DNA of 64,000 nt, taken from the NCBI RefSeq assembly GCF_009829085.1, contig NZ_WUQY01000010.1, positions 1-64,000 on the forward strand, given 5' to 3'. Below, piece by piece: positions 37,885-47,051 of this stretch. The DNA comes from Sphingobacterium bovisgrunnientis (lineage in GTDB: Bacteria > Bacteroidota > Bacteroidia > Sphingobacteriales > Sphingobacteriaceae). Under the pieces are notes generated by a model. The model was not told the origin of the DNA. It saw only the letters and a list, made by a program, of their open reading frames with translations, and made no database searches. The position numbers and the translations under genes are program-made. The first letter of the stretch is position 1; every line of letters starts with the position of its first letter.

Positions 37885-38600
37885 TCTAATTTTTTTAACA
37901 ATTGTTGAGCTTTTTCTCCCAGTTGTCCTTGTGCTGGAATAGTTTTTAATAGTGCAATTGCTTCCTGTTTATTGCCCAATTTTTCCAAACTTACGGCTAA
38001 ATAATATTTCGCCTCATCTTTAAAAATGGAATTTCCTTCAACAATAGGTGTTAATTTTTCTTTAGATTCAGCCCAATTCTCCTCACCCAAATATGTCAAA
38101 GCTGCATAATACTGATATTGTACAACTTCGGGTTCTGCAGCAATCAGAGAATTTAATATAGCTCTAGCTTGAGAATATGATTTTTCATTATATAATTTTA
38201 CAGCTTCTTCATATTGATTATTTGATTCTTGACCACGAACAATTTCAGATTGCATAACAGGCAATTCGTAAAGGGCATTGTTGGTATTGATTAAAAATAG
38301 ATACCCAAATAAAAGGACACACGCAACACTTGCTACAGCTAAAAATGGTTTTATTTCTATAAAAAAACTTCTCTTCTTTTTGAAACGTACTTCTGTTTCC
38401 GCATGAAACAAAGTCTCTCTTAGATCAGTTTCATTGGATGAAAGACGTCGATTGATGATTTCATGCACTTCACTTTGCAAATGAACAAGATTTCTAAAAT
38501 CAGTGTCTTTATCCATCAGCTGTTCAAATTCCAGCAACTCCTCTCCTTGCAATTGCCCTTCTATATAATCTTGTATTTTGTCTGCTAAATGTTCCATCAC
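37881..38600 (-). CDS. Membrane protein with anti-sigma-like layout and periplasmic TPRs
   Basis: A 239-residue single-pass protein. The cytoplasmic N terminus (1-75) has the acidic helical start DKIQDYIEGQLQGEELLEFEQLM seen in FecR/anti-sigma proteins. One membrane helix lies at about 86-104 (FLAVASVACVLLFGYLFLI). The C-terminal part (about 125-239) holds tetratricopeptide repeats (EEAVKLYNEKSYSQARAIL; AALTYLGEENWAESKEKL; LAVSLEKLGNKQEAIALL) in the periplasm. It is encoded 9 bp downstream of an ECF sigma gene and so is the likely membrane-bound inhibitor of that factor. The zinc motif of ZAS anti-sigmas is absent. Confidence 0.75.
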   Translation of the reverse strand: MMEHLADKIQDYIEGQLQGEELLEFEQLMDKDTDFRNLVHLQSEVHEIINRRLSSNETDLRETLFHAETEVRFKKKRSFFIEIKPFLAVASVACVLLFGYLFLINTNNALYELPVMQSEIVRGQESNNQYEEAVKLYNEKSYSQARAILNSLIAAEPEVVQYQYYAALTYLGEENWAESKEKLTPIVEGNSIFKDEAKYYLAVSLEKLGNKQEAIALLKTIPAQGQLGEKAQQLLKKLD

Positions 38601-38609
38601 AATTAATTT

Positions 38610-39164
38610 TTAAAATAATCCGCTTTCTTTAATCTTCTTAACCAGTGATGCCATGCATTCACTTTTCTTTTTCCGAAGATAGGCATAGGATATTCCCATG
38701 GATTCAGCTATTTTCTCTTGATGTTTTTCGACCATACATCTTTTGATGATTTGCTGACAGCTTTCTCCCAAAGTGTTAAGTAAAGACATCACAGCATTCT
38801 CGCGATTTACTGTTTCCAACATCTCCTCCCAATCTCGAGTTGATTCATCTTCAACATATAATACAGTTTGTTCTAGATTTGTTACCGGCATACGTTGATT
38901 TTTCTTCAACACATTCAGCCATTTGCGTTTACATACCAAACTTAAGAAAGACCCAAAATTTGTAGTAAGCACAAAATCTTTCTTATTTACCATATGGTAA
39001 ATGTCCACTAAAGATTCTTGAAAAATATCGTAACCATCATCTTCTGACCCACTATTTTGCTGAATGAGGGTAACAATTTGTTTTGAATATTTATTATATA
39101 TTAATTGAATACCACTACTATTATTTTCTTTTAGGTATTGAATATATATTTGATCAATATGCAT
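38610..39164 (-). CDS. ECF-type RNA polymerase sigma factor
   Basis: A 184-residue sigma-70 family factor with only regions 2 and 4. Region 2 is about 10-80 (GIQLIYNKYSKQIVTLI, DIFQESLVDIYHMV, FGSFLSLVCKRKWLNVLKK). Region 4 is about 125-178 with the helix-turn-helix CQQIIKRCMVEKHQEKIAESMGISYAYLRKKKSECM. It directs RNA polymerase to a small regulon and is presumably held by the downstream membrane protein. It is divergent from the PKD gene with only 69 bp between start codons. Confidence 0.88.
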   Translation of the reverse strand: MHIDQIYIQYLKENNSSGIQLIYNKYSKQIVTLIQQNSGSEDDGYDIFQESLVDIYHMVNKKDFVLTTNFGSFLSLVCKRKWLNVLKKNQRMPVTNLEQTVLYVEDESTRDWEEMLETVNRENAVMSLLNTLGESCQQIIKRCMVEKHQEKIAESMGISYAYLRKKKSECMASLVKKIKESGLF

Positions 39165-39233
39165 TTAATTGGCTATTACTTAGTAAATTTAATAATATTT
39201 CTAAAACTTCAATATCTTAATGAACCTAAAAAT

Positions 39234-41246
39234 ATGATGACCAAAATACTATCTATATTACTCATTTTTATTTCTAACATGTGCTATGCGCAAAATGATA
39301 CTTCAACGACCCCTATCGACACATTTCAGAATAATATAGATATATACGAACAAGATGGAGTTTTTCATTTTAAGCCGATATTGAGGCCATTGGTACAAAT
39401 ACCTGGAGGAAGGACACCATACTACAAATATTTGTGGGATTTTGGAGACGGACATTTTAGTACGCAACCCGAACCTACGCATCAATACGCTAAACCTGGA
39501 GATTATGAAGTCTCAGTATATGCCGTCAATAATTATGATTATGGTCCAAAACCAAAAAGAACTAAGAAACCTGTTAATAATAAAAAGACAAATACAGCTA
39601 TAGCTAGTGTGCAGACTAATAATTTTGAACAAAGTTTCTTTGCTTCTAATGGAATTTTTCAAATCTTCAAACTTTCGGATGCTAAACCTGGAGAAGACAT
39701 TCAATTGGTTGTCGGTGTGAATACAAATGGAGAAAAAGGGAAAGTATATATTCTCTCGAATGAAAAAATAGCTGGTCTGGATGGCTTCAAACTTGTACAT
39801 CAAAGCCAATATTATGCAGAAAAGATTGACACCCTATTACAGAAAGATAACCTTCACAGCATGTGGGCGTCTGTAAAGCAGTCGACTTTTACCAAAACAG
39901 GAAGTCCAGATTATGGGATTAATGAAGTTTCGAATTTCATTTCTAGCCAGCAAGCTGTTAGTTATTTTAAAGAATTGTATGGTGCATATAATTCACTTTC
40001 AGCATATGACGTGGAGCCTGCTAATGCTGAACAACAATTCTCGCTCATCAATTTGGATGTGACCGAAGATATGTTGGTCGACACGAATGCCATTGTGACT
40101 ATTACAGGAGTCTTTATTCCAGAAAATGGAATAGCTAATGTACATCAAGTGGATATCCCTGTTGTAAAATCACACGATCCGAATAAAATGTCGGTAAGAC
40201 CTGCGCGTATGAGCTATCGCCTACAATCGAAAAATAAGACGCTGACTTACAAAGTACAGTTTCAAAATGATGGTGAAGGTGATGCACGTCAGGTACGTTT
40301 AGAAATGTTCTTGCCACCAGAAATACGCAAAGAAACGTTCCGACTGAAATCCCTTTATCCACAATGCGATACCTGCGCGACCCCAACTGCAATGGGCTGT
40401 TACCAATATTATATCAAAGAGAATGGGGCATTAGTCTTTCATTTCAAAGACATCGCCTTACCGGGAACCGCATCTAAAACGTTAACAGATCCCGATAGCT
40501 CCAAAGGTTTTATACTTTTTGAAGTTGATATGGAAAAGAAAAAGTTCAGAAACAAATCTTTTAATTCGTACACGGATATTTATTTCGATAAGAATCCAGC
40601 TATTACGACCAATATTTCCTCTTCAAGATTTAGACAAATATGGTCACCAATTATAACCATAGGTACAGTTGCTACATTTGGTACACCAAAAGAAAACATA
40701 ATGAAACAACAATTCAAACCGGGTATTCAGTTGGGGTTTGGATTAGCCCCAATGGCACCTTATAAAAAACCATTCTGGCAAGCGGAAATATACACGTCCT
40801 ATTACAGTCGTAACAGTACAACAGGACGAATGGACGAAAAAGGTGTTATCTCCTTCCAAGAAAATGGACGTGATGTAAAATATGAATATCAAGCTGCTGA
40901 CAGTACGGTAAATAGAGATTTTTTATCTGTACAATTACCTGTACAAATACGGTATAATATCAATTCTTGGTTTTCAATCGGCACCGGAATTGCTTTACGC
41001 AAAGATTTTAACACTAAATTCAGCAATTCAAAAAACTATTATTACGCAACCGCACAAGGAACAATTGACAATGTGTATACTGAAAATAATATCAATGTAG
41101 AAAAAGAGAATAGTGTATTAAAATATAATCCATTTTTAGATATTAATGTCGGAAGAGTTTACATGGGACCGGCGGTAGGTTTTAGACTTTCTTACGATAA
41201 GAATCAAAAAACTTATAGCGGAATTTATGGAATTTGGCGCTTTTAA
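39234..41246 (+). CDS. Secreted PKD-domain protein with C-terminal beta-barrel-like region
   Basis: About 670 residues from the ATG-ATG at 39234/39237. The frame runs back to 39138, but those 32 codons overlap the divergent sigma gene and only the later start gives a clean signal peptide (TKILSILLIFISNMCYAQ). A PKD domain follows at once with the diagnostic YLWDFGDG and PTHQYAKPGDYEVSVYAVN. A DUF11-like region sits in the middle (LTYKVQFQNDGEGDARQVRLEMFLPPE). The C-terminal ~170 residues alternate aromatic and polar residues like an outer-membrane barrel (LSVQLPVQIRYNINSWFSIGTGIAL, GPAVGFRLSY). It probably sits in the outer membrane with a surface domain. It is 5 bp ahead of the CHAT gene. 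Confidence 0.72.
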   Translation: MMTKILSILLIFISNMCYAQNDTSTTPIDTFQNNIDIYEQDGVFHFKPILRPLVQIPGGRTPYYKYLWDFGDGHFSTQPEPTHQYAKPGDYEVSVYAVNNYDYGPKPKRTKKPVNNKKTNTAIASVQTNNFEQSFFASNGIFQIFKLSDAKPGEDIQLVVGVNTNGEKGKVYILSNEKIAGLDGFKLVHQSQYYAEKIDTLLQKDNLHSMWASVKQSTFTKTGSPDYGINEVSNFISSQQAVSYFKELYGAYNSLSAYDVEPANAEQQFSLINLDVTEDMLVDTNAIVTITGVFIPENGIANVHQVDIPVVKSHDPNKMSVRPARMSYRLQSKNKTLTYKVQFQNDGEGDARQVRLEMFLPPEIRKETFRLKSLYPQCDTCATPTAMGCYQYYIKENGALVFHFKDIALPGTASKTLTDPDSSKGFILFEVDMEKKKFRNKSFNSYTDIYFDKNPAITTNISSSRFRQIWSPIITIGTVATFGTPKENIMKQQFKPGIQLGFGLAPMAPYKKPFWQAEIYTSYYSRNSTTGRMDEKGVISFQENGRDVKYEYQAADSTVNRDFLSVQLPVQIRYNINSWFSIGTGIALRKDFNTKFSNSKNYYYATAQGTIDNVYTENNINVEKENSVLKYNPFLDINVGRVYMGPAVGFRLSYDKNQKTYSGIYGIWRF

Positions 41247-41251
41247 TCAGA

Positions 41252-43792
41252 ATGAAGGTTAGTGTTCAAGTAAGTTTTATATTTTTTTCTTTTATTCTTT
41301 TTTGCAGGAGTTGTAAAGATGTCAACACTTCTAATAACTCATTAACCACAGCAAAGACACATATTTCTGTTGATGACTTCGAAGAAATAGCGGCGAATGA
41401 ACCCTTGAAATATCTGAACAACCCCGATTCATTTTTAAATAGCCTATTTATCGATCCACAAGATGCATATGAACATGAAGCCTATTCAAATAGTTTAATT
41501 TTCATTGCTTACAACCTACGAGAGCATGGCAATATTTTTAAGAGTATTCAATATTATGAGAAAGCCTTAAATTATATAAAAAACAAGAACATACCAGACA
41601 TTGATATTTCATTATACATTCTCAAGCCTCTAGCCGCACTCTATATACATGTAGATGATAATCAGAAAGCGATTACCCTCCTCGAAAATTTGTTAGATTC
41701 TTTAAAACCATCAGAGTACACTCAACATCTAGGTTTGGTCAACAATCTTGCAAACGCTTATATCTATAATGGAGAACCGCAAAAAGCAATTGATTTAATT
41801 TCCGAACAAATTAATACGATAGATTCCTCTATTACTAAGGCTTTGCTTTTTAATACACTTTCGACAGCTTATGCATTACAAGAAAAAACTCCTGAAAGCA
41901 GGACATATAATAAACATGCTCTTGCTGAATTTGATAAATATGAACTACAGGCTGACACGTTGATATGGTATTGCTCGGCGTTGAAACAGTATGCGGAACT
42001 GCATAAATCGAGTTCTGAGATTACAAAGGCTATACAAATTCTAACTCATGAATTTCCAAACACGCAATACCGTAATAAAGCAAACGCCTATTTGAGCCTT
42101 GCCGATATTTATTTTGAAAAAAATGACTTTAAAACTGCCGCCGAAACTTATAAAATCGCTTTTCAGAATTTCCAGCAGGAAAGCAAGAAATACATTTTAG
42201 ATTATAAATACACCTATACATTGTTGGGACTTGCACGAAGTTTTAAAGCTGAGAATAAAGTAGATTCAGCCTTTGCGTATTACGAATGGGCGATAGAAAA
42301 CGATTTCCGAACACAACAACTGATAACCAGCGATAACGATCAATTACGAAATAACATCTGGAATAAAAATATTTTGGAAGAATTGATTTCATTGTACAAT
42401 AGTTCTCTAGAAATCCAAACCGAAGAAAACCGTGAAACTTTGCTGTGGTGTATTGAATTGAGTAAAGCGCGTTTGCTGATCAACGAAATCAATCGTTCTG
42501 AAAATTGGTCATTGGGGTCAGATCAAGTTAAATCCGCTATTCATCAGATTAGGCAATTGTATCAGAAGCGGGATGCAACAGATTCAGAGCAAGAGAAAAA
42601 ATATATTTCAGATCAAATAACGAATTTGAAAAATGATTTTCAAATAGCCGAAAGCTATTTTGAAACAATAAATTTCAATCCTTCAAAATCTGACTTTCTC
42701 CAAAAGATAAAAGACAAAAAAAACACGTATTACAGCTTTTATATCCATCAAGATAAATCTTTAAGTATCGTCTTTACCGATCAAGGGAAATTAGCTTACA
42801 AAAGAGTAGATACTAGCATTATAGATAACTTGCTAAGCTTTAAATCCACTTATTTCGCAGATTCACCAAATGCATTCAATAACAATCCGCAAAGGTATTT
42901 GGAGAATGCTAAATACCTTAGTTTAATTTTACTCCCAAATCTTAAAAATTCAAAACAAAATATATTTCTGTCTTTGGATGGCGATTTGTACGGATTACCT
43001 TTTGATGCGTTGTACGATCAAAATTACTTAGTCCAGTCCTACAATTTTGCGTATTTGAATTCCTTTCTGTTGTTTGATTTTATCACCAATAATGCACCAA
43101 CAAATGTAGAAGAGATTTCATTGCTTTATCGCACTGAGTTTCCGAATCCACTTCCATCTCTGAAGTTTGTAAATCAAGAAGTAGAGAATCTAACCACAAA
43201 ATTTAAAACTTTGGCGATTTCACCTGTTAATCAAAGTGATTCAACAATTCGCAATGCCTTTGCTCGAACAAATATCATTCACATTGCCGCGCATACCATA
43301 TTGGACACCGTTGAATCGCCTTATTTGTATTTGCATCAAGCCATTTCAACCGATCAATTGCGATTTTTTGAAATCAAAACACCTCTAGTATTTCTTTCTG
43401 CCTGTAATACGGGCAGTGGTATTGCCTTGCCTTCGGAAGGAACAGAAAGTATACAACGCGTTTTTATGAGTAAAAATGTGCCTTCTGTAATTTCAACCTA
43501 TTGGTTTGCCAATGATGAAGTCATGTTGGAATTGACATCCAAATTTTACGATGAGTTATACACTTCCCGAAAGCCTATGTTTGCATTAGCTGAAGCCAAA
43601 AGGAATTTTATAAATCAAGCATCTCCACAACAACAAAATCCATGGTATTGGGCGAATATTAATTACACAGGTATTGGAAATGAAGTAGGCTTGAAGAAAT
43701 CTTCAAACCTACTAATTGCAATTTTGGGATTTACAATTTTTACTTTTATGGGAATTATTTTATATAAAACTTATCGAGGACGAATAAAGTAA
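41252..43792 (+). CDS. Exported TPR-CHAT protein with C-terminal membrane anchor
   Basis: 846 residues from the ATG at 41252; a TTG 18 bp earlier lies inside the PKD gene and is not needed. The N terminus is a signal sequence (VSFIFFSFILFC) with cysteines at 18 and 21 that could form a loose lipobox. Residues about 60-340 are tetratricopeptide repeats. The CHAT (caspase-HetF) domain covers about 560-790 and keeps both catalytic residues: His681 in IIHIAAHTI and Cys718 in FLSACNTGSG, followed by AEGTESIQRVFM-type and WYWANINYTGIG blocks. A last membrane helix (about 818-838) leaves a short basic tail. It is therefore an envelope protein with its caspase-like domain on the periplasmic side. Confidence 0.85.
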   Translation: MKVSVQVSFIFFSFILFCRSCKDVNTSNNSLTTAKTHISVDDFEEIAANEPLKYLNNPDSFLNSLFIDPQDAYEHEAYSNSLIFIAYNLREHGNIFKSIQYYEKALNYIKNKNIPDIDISLYILKPLAALYIHVDDNQKAITLLENLLDSLKPSEYTQHLGLVNNLANAYIYNGEPQKAIDLISEQINTIDSSITKALLFNTLSTAYALQEKTPESRTYNKHALAEFDKYELQADTLIWYCSALKQYAELHKSSSEITKAIQILTHEFPNTQYRNKANAYLSLADIYFEKNDFKTAAETYKIAFQNFQQESKKYILDYKYTYTLLGLARSFKAENKVDSAFAYYEWAIENDFRTQQLITSDNDQLRNNIWNKNILEELISLYNSSLEIQTEENRETLLWCIELSKARLLINEINRSENWSLGSDQVKSAIHQIRQLYQKRDATDSEQEKKYISDQITNLKNDFQIAESYFETINFNPSKSDFLQKIKDKKNTYYSFYIHQDKSLSIVFTDQGKLAYKRVDTSIIDNLLSFKSTYFADSPNAFNNNPQRYLENAKYLSLILLPNLKNSKQNIFLSLDGDLYGLPFDALYDQNYLVQSYNFAYLNSFLLFDFITNNAPTNVEEISLLYRTEFPNPLPSLKFVNQEVENLTTKFKTLAISPVNQSDSTIRNAFARTNIIHIAAHTILDTVESPYLYLHQAISTDQLRFFEIKTPLVFLSACNTGSGIALPSEGTESIQRVFMSKNVPSVISTYWFANDEVMLELTSKFYDELYTSRKPMFALAEAKRNFINQASPQQQNPWYWANINYTGIGNEVGLKKSSNLLIAILGFTIFTFMGIILYKTYRGRIK

Positions 43793-43893
43793 GTATATAA
43801 ATAGATAAAATACCCTTTTATAAATTCAATTAATGTTATTTCATTCAAGTCTTCATCTTCCATGTCGGAAGTTATTTTTGGTGATGCTTTCAT
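43771..43893 (-). CDS. Possible 40-codon ORF downstream of the OmpA-family gene
   Basis: An ATG-to-TAA frame of 40 codons starts 11 bp after the OmpA-family stop and overlaps the tail of the CHAT gene by 22 bp on the other strand. The peptide is acidic at the start (SDMEDEDLNEITLIEF) and then aromatic/hydrophobic (KGYFIYLYTYF). This resembles the beginning of Bacteroidota Wzz-type chain-length proteins and may be a broken remnant. There is no proof of expression. Confidence 0.25.
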   Translation of the reverse strand: MKASPKITSDMEDEDLNEITLIEFIKGYFIYLYTYFIRPR

Positions 43894-43904
43894 AATAGCT
43901 GGCT

Positions 43905-45668
43905 TTAATTATATGCTAATACTTTGATTTCCGTTCTACGATTTTCTTGATGTTGTTCTTCCGAACACTCCACACCATTTCCGCAATTGTTGACTAATCT
44001 AGTTTCTCCATAGCCTTTTGCTTCGAGTCTATTACGATTAATACCTTTAGAAACAATGTAAGCTACAGCCGCATCTGCACGACGCTGTGATAATTTTATA
44101 TTATAATCGTCGTTACCTCTACTGTCAGTATGCGATGAAAGTTCAATTTTCAACGTTGGATTTTGTTGCATAATTGACACCACATTATCCAAAACAACTG
44201 CCGCGTCTTGGCGTATCGTACTCTTATCAAAGTCATATAGAATATTCTTAAGAACGAATTCCGCGTTATTTTGCAAATCGCAAACACCTAACTTTAACGT
44301 AACATAAAGCGTTTTGCTACGATCCAATCCTTTTGTTGTAACTATTTCGGTTTGCGAATAGCGCCCTTGTTGGTTTGCCACCACAGTGAAATCACTTTGT
44401 GCATTCAATTGATAAATGAATTTCCCTTCTGCATCCGATATTTGGCTCATATTTTCTTTCGACTTTGAATTTGTTAGAACAGTATTTATGTTAGAAAGGT
44501 TGCGCTCCACATTACAATCAAAAGTTTCACCTATCAATGTGAATCGTGGATCATCGTGGTATATTTCTTTGAAAATAACTTTCGAATTACCTTTAAAGTC
44601 TTCCTCACTCAAATGTAGAATAGCTGTTTTAATGCCGTTTTTCTCCCCTACTACTTCGTAATTTCCAGGTTGTACGTCTGTAATTTTTGAAGCTTGGCCA
44701 TTCGCATCTGATATAGAAAGTTCGTCAAAATTTGTAGCAGTCACACGTACAGTCACACCACTCAACGCTATATTTGTCTGTTTATCTTTTACGACGATTT
44801 GTAAATCTTTAGCTTGCTCAACTGGTTTTACAATATCATCATACTTTACATTTTCTACAGTTCTCTCCGGTTTTTGGGATTTTCCAAAAACATATTTTAT
44901 TCCTAAACCTGTATTGAGCGTTTGATGGACAGTATATTCCATTGTTTTAGCATCCACCATATAATGATCCACATAATCTTTTACAGCAGTTTTCGTTTCT
45001 ATAGGATTAGAATCTACTGTCTCTAGCCGCTCTGAAATAAAACGACTTGGTTTGCTACCGAATTTTGTTCCGAGTGATTGAACGTAATCGATATGTGCAA
45101 ATGCAGCAAAATTTGCACTAAACATATAATTAAAGCGCAGACCACCAAGACCTACCCAGGAATTTGCTTTATTGGAAGTATCATTAAGTGTTTTTTCTAT
45201 TTCATGAGTTATCACTGATCCTCTTGGATCAGTGTAAGTGATTGATGACACAAATGCTGGAAAAAATTGCAGCATGATACCACCGCGTAAGTAAGCTTCC
45301 AATTGAAACTTATTTTTACGGAATTTGTAAGAAGGACCAATCGTGAACATAAAGTCTTGGAATCTGGATTTGTTCAAATAATCTGTCGACAAATATCCAT
45401 TTTCAAAATGAAAAGAATCGGCCTGAGCTATCGCATTGAAAATATAACGTGCGTCCACTCCTATTCCCCAAGTGTTACCTGAGAAATATTTGTCCATAAA
45501 AAGTCCACCATGATAGCCAATTTTTGTGTTAGTATAACTTTTGTACTTGTTCAAAGGTGCGGTTGCTCCACCAAAGATTCCCATTTGAAAATCACCCTTT
45601 TCCTTTTGCTGTGCTTGTGCTAAAAATGCAAATCCAATTAACATTAATGCGAGTACAAGTTTTTTCAT
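43905..45668 (-). CDS. OmpA-family outer-membrane protein with beta-barrel and carboxypeptidase-like domain
   Basis: A 587-residue envelope protein. Signal peptide 1-19 (LVLALMLIGFAFLAQAQ). Residues about 25-262 look like an outer-membrane barrel (GGATAPLNKYKSYTNTKIGYHGGLFMDKYF; TLNTGLGIKYVFGK). A CarboxypepD_reg-like beta-sandwich follows at about 285-345 (IVVKDKQTNIALSGVTVRV). The peptidoglycan-binding OmpA domain is at about 475-587, with ILYDFDKSTIRQDA and YNIKLSQRRADAAVAYI (peptidoglycan-contact Asp and Arg). It tethers the outer membrane to the cell wall. Confidence 0.88.
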   Translation of the reverse strand: MKKLVLALMLIGFAFLAQAQQKEKGDFQMGIFGGATAPLNKYKSYTNTKIGYHGGLFMDKYFSGNTWGIGVDARYIFNAIAQADSFHFENGYLSTDYLNKSRFQDFMFTIGPSYKFRKNKFQLEAYLRGGIMLQFFPAFVSSITYTDPRGSVITHEIEKTLNDTSNKANSWVGLGGLRFNYMFSANFAAFAHIDYVQSLGTKFGSKPSRFISERLETVDSNPIETKTAVKDYVDHYMVDAKTMEYTVHQTLNTGLGIKYVFGKSQKPERTVENVKYDDIVKPVEQAKDLQIVVKDKQTNIALSGVTVRVTATNFDELSISDANGQASKITDVQPGNYEVVGEKNGIKTAILHLSEEDFKGNSKVIFKEIYHDDPRFTLIGETFDCNVERNLSNINTVLTNSKSKENMSQISDAEGKFIYQLNAQSDFTVVANQQGRYSQTEIVTTKGLDRSKTLYVTLKLGVCDLQNNAEFVLKNILYDFDKSTIRQDAAVVLDNVVSIMQQNPTLKIELSSHTDSRGNDDYNIKLSQRRADAAVAYIVSKGINRNRLEAKGYGETRLVNNCGNGVECSEEQHQENRRTEIKVLAYN

Positions 45669-45824
45669 AATCTGATTATTTTAGTTTTATATTGTTATTG
45701 ATTTCTAATGCCTTTCCTATATATCAGCAAAAAAATCACTTTGTTACCCGGCTATTTGAAATTTAAGTAAGTAGCTCTAGATTTTTTTTTTAACTTGCGT
45801 TCCAATTAAAATATATAAGAGAAA

Positions 45825-46892
45825 ATGAGCGCGACAGAACAAATTTCAATTCGCGTAGAGCCAACAACAACATCGAGACTCTCGCAAGTAGACTTCAACA
45901 ATCTTAAATTTGGACAAATCATGTCAGACAATATGCTGGTCGCTGAATACAATAATGGCAAATGGGAAGACGTCAGCATTGTGCCTTATGGTGATTTAAC
46001 AATTAGTCCATCTATGTCTGCTTTGCATTATGGTCAATCAATCTTTGAAGGTATCAAAGGGTACAAATTCGAAGATGGCACTGTAAGTATTTTCAGACCA
46101 GACAAAAACTGGGAACGTTTTAATAAATCTGCATCACGTTTACAGATGCCAGAAGTTCCTGAAGAGATATTTTTAGGTGGCTTGAAACAATTATTGGATA
46201 TTGACCGTGACTGGGTTCCTTCGATAGAGGGCACATCTCTCTACATCCGTCCATTTATGTTTGCGACAGAATCCGCATTAGGTGTTCATCCATCGATATC
46301 TTATAAATTTGTAATTATTACATGTCCAGTTGGTGCATATTACAGCAAACCTATTTCACTAAAAGTAGAAACGCAATATACGCGCGCTGCTGAAGGTGGT
46401 GTGGGCTTTTCGAAGAATGCTGGTAACTATGCCTTATCATTATATCCAACACAATTGGCAAATGATGAAGGTTATGACCAAATCATGTGGACTGATGCCA
46501 ATGAGCATAAGTATATTGAAGAAGCTGGTACTGCAAATTTAATCTTCCGTATTGGTGACACAATTATAACGCCGCATGGAGATACGATTTTGCACGGTGT
46601 TACCAGACGTACAATCATGCAATTGGCTGAAGAATGGGGTTTCAAAGCCGAACAAAGAAAAGTTTCTGTTCAAGAATTAATTGAAGGAATAGAAGCAGGT
46701 AAAGTATCTGAAGCATTTGCTGCTGGTACCGCTGCTACCATTACACATATTGACAGAATCGGTTTTGAAGGAACAGATTATACATTGCCTGCAATTGAAG
46801 GTCGTGATTTTTCGAATAAAGTATTGGATTATTTGAATCAATTGCGCTACGGTAAGATTTCAGATCCATTTGGATGGAATTTTATTGTATAA
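45825..46892 (+). CDS. ilvE: Branched-chain amino acid aminotransferase
   Basis: A 355-residue PLP enzyme of fold type IV (class II BCAT, the eukaryote-like length). The last step of valine, leucine and isoleucine synthesis, or first step of degradation, with 2-oxoglutarate/glutamate as partner. The pyridoxal lysine is in GGVGFSKNAGNYALS (about 190-204); IEEAGTANLIF and LHGVTRRTIMQLAEEWGF are the cofactor phosphate and substrate loops. Cytoplasmic. It has its own terminator and is not in an ilv/leu operon here. Confidence 0.93.
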   Translation: MSATEQISIRVEPTTTSRLSQVDFNNLKFGQIMSDNMLVAEYNNGKWEDVSIVPYGDLTISPSMSALHYGQSIFEGIKGYKFEDGTVSIFRPDKNWERFNKSASRLQMPEVPEEIFLGGLKQLLDIDRDWVPSIEGTSLYIRPFMFATESALGVHPSISYKFVIITCPVGAYYSKPISLKVETQYTRAAEGGVGFSKNAGNYALSLYPTQLANDEGYDQIMWTDANEHKYIEEAGTANLIFRIGDTIITPHGDTILHGVTRRTIMQLAEEWGFKAEQRKVSVQELIEGIEAGKVSEAFAAGTAATITHIDRIGFEGTDYTLPAIEGRDFSNKVLDYLNQLRYGKISDPFGWNFIV

Positions 46893-46915
46893 ATTGATTT
46901 TTAGCACATCATATC

Positions 46916-46945
46916 AAAAGTCTAGGCAAAATTGTCTAGACTTTT
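46916..46945 (+). terminator. Terminator of ilvE
   Basis: Stem AAAAGTCTAG/CTAGACTTTT closing a 10-nt loop that can pair further, followed by a short T run. Confidence 0.8.
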
Positions 46946-46970
46946 ATGTTGTAAAGACATCGACGAAAAT

Positions 46971-47000
46971 TCTCACCGAAAAAACCTATATTTTCACCGA
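46971..47000 (+). promoter_or_regulatory. Tandem operator-like direct repeat, 21-bp period
   Basis: TCTCACCGA (46971-46979) and TTTCACCGA (46992-47000) are 8/9 identical and start exactly 21 bp apart (12-bp spacer), two helical turns. This is the geometry of LytTR-type activator sites. They lie about 60-95 bp upstream of the transcription start expected from the -7 box at 47052. Confidence 0.5.
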
Positions 47001-47051
47001 CTTTCCTATTTCATTGGTCTAAAAGCCATTCATGGACGTGACATTTCAACC

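Noticed and set aside
39138..39233. N-terminal extension of the PKD protein by 32 codons
   Set aside because: It would overlap the divergent sigma gene and hide the signal peptide that begins at the ATG-ATG at 39234.
41252..43792. TPR-CHAT as part of a CRISPR (craspase-like) or gasdermin defence system
   Set aside because: No CRISPR repeats, cas genes or gasdermin-like ORF are in the window, and the protein carries an export signal.
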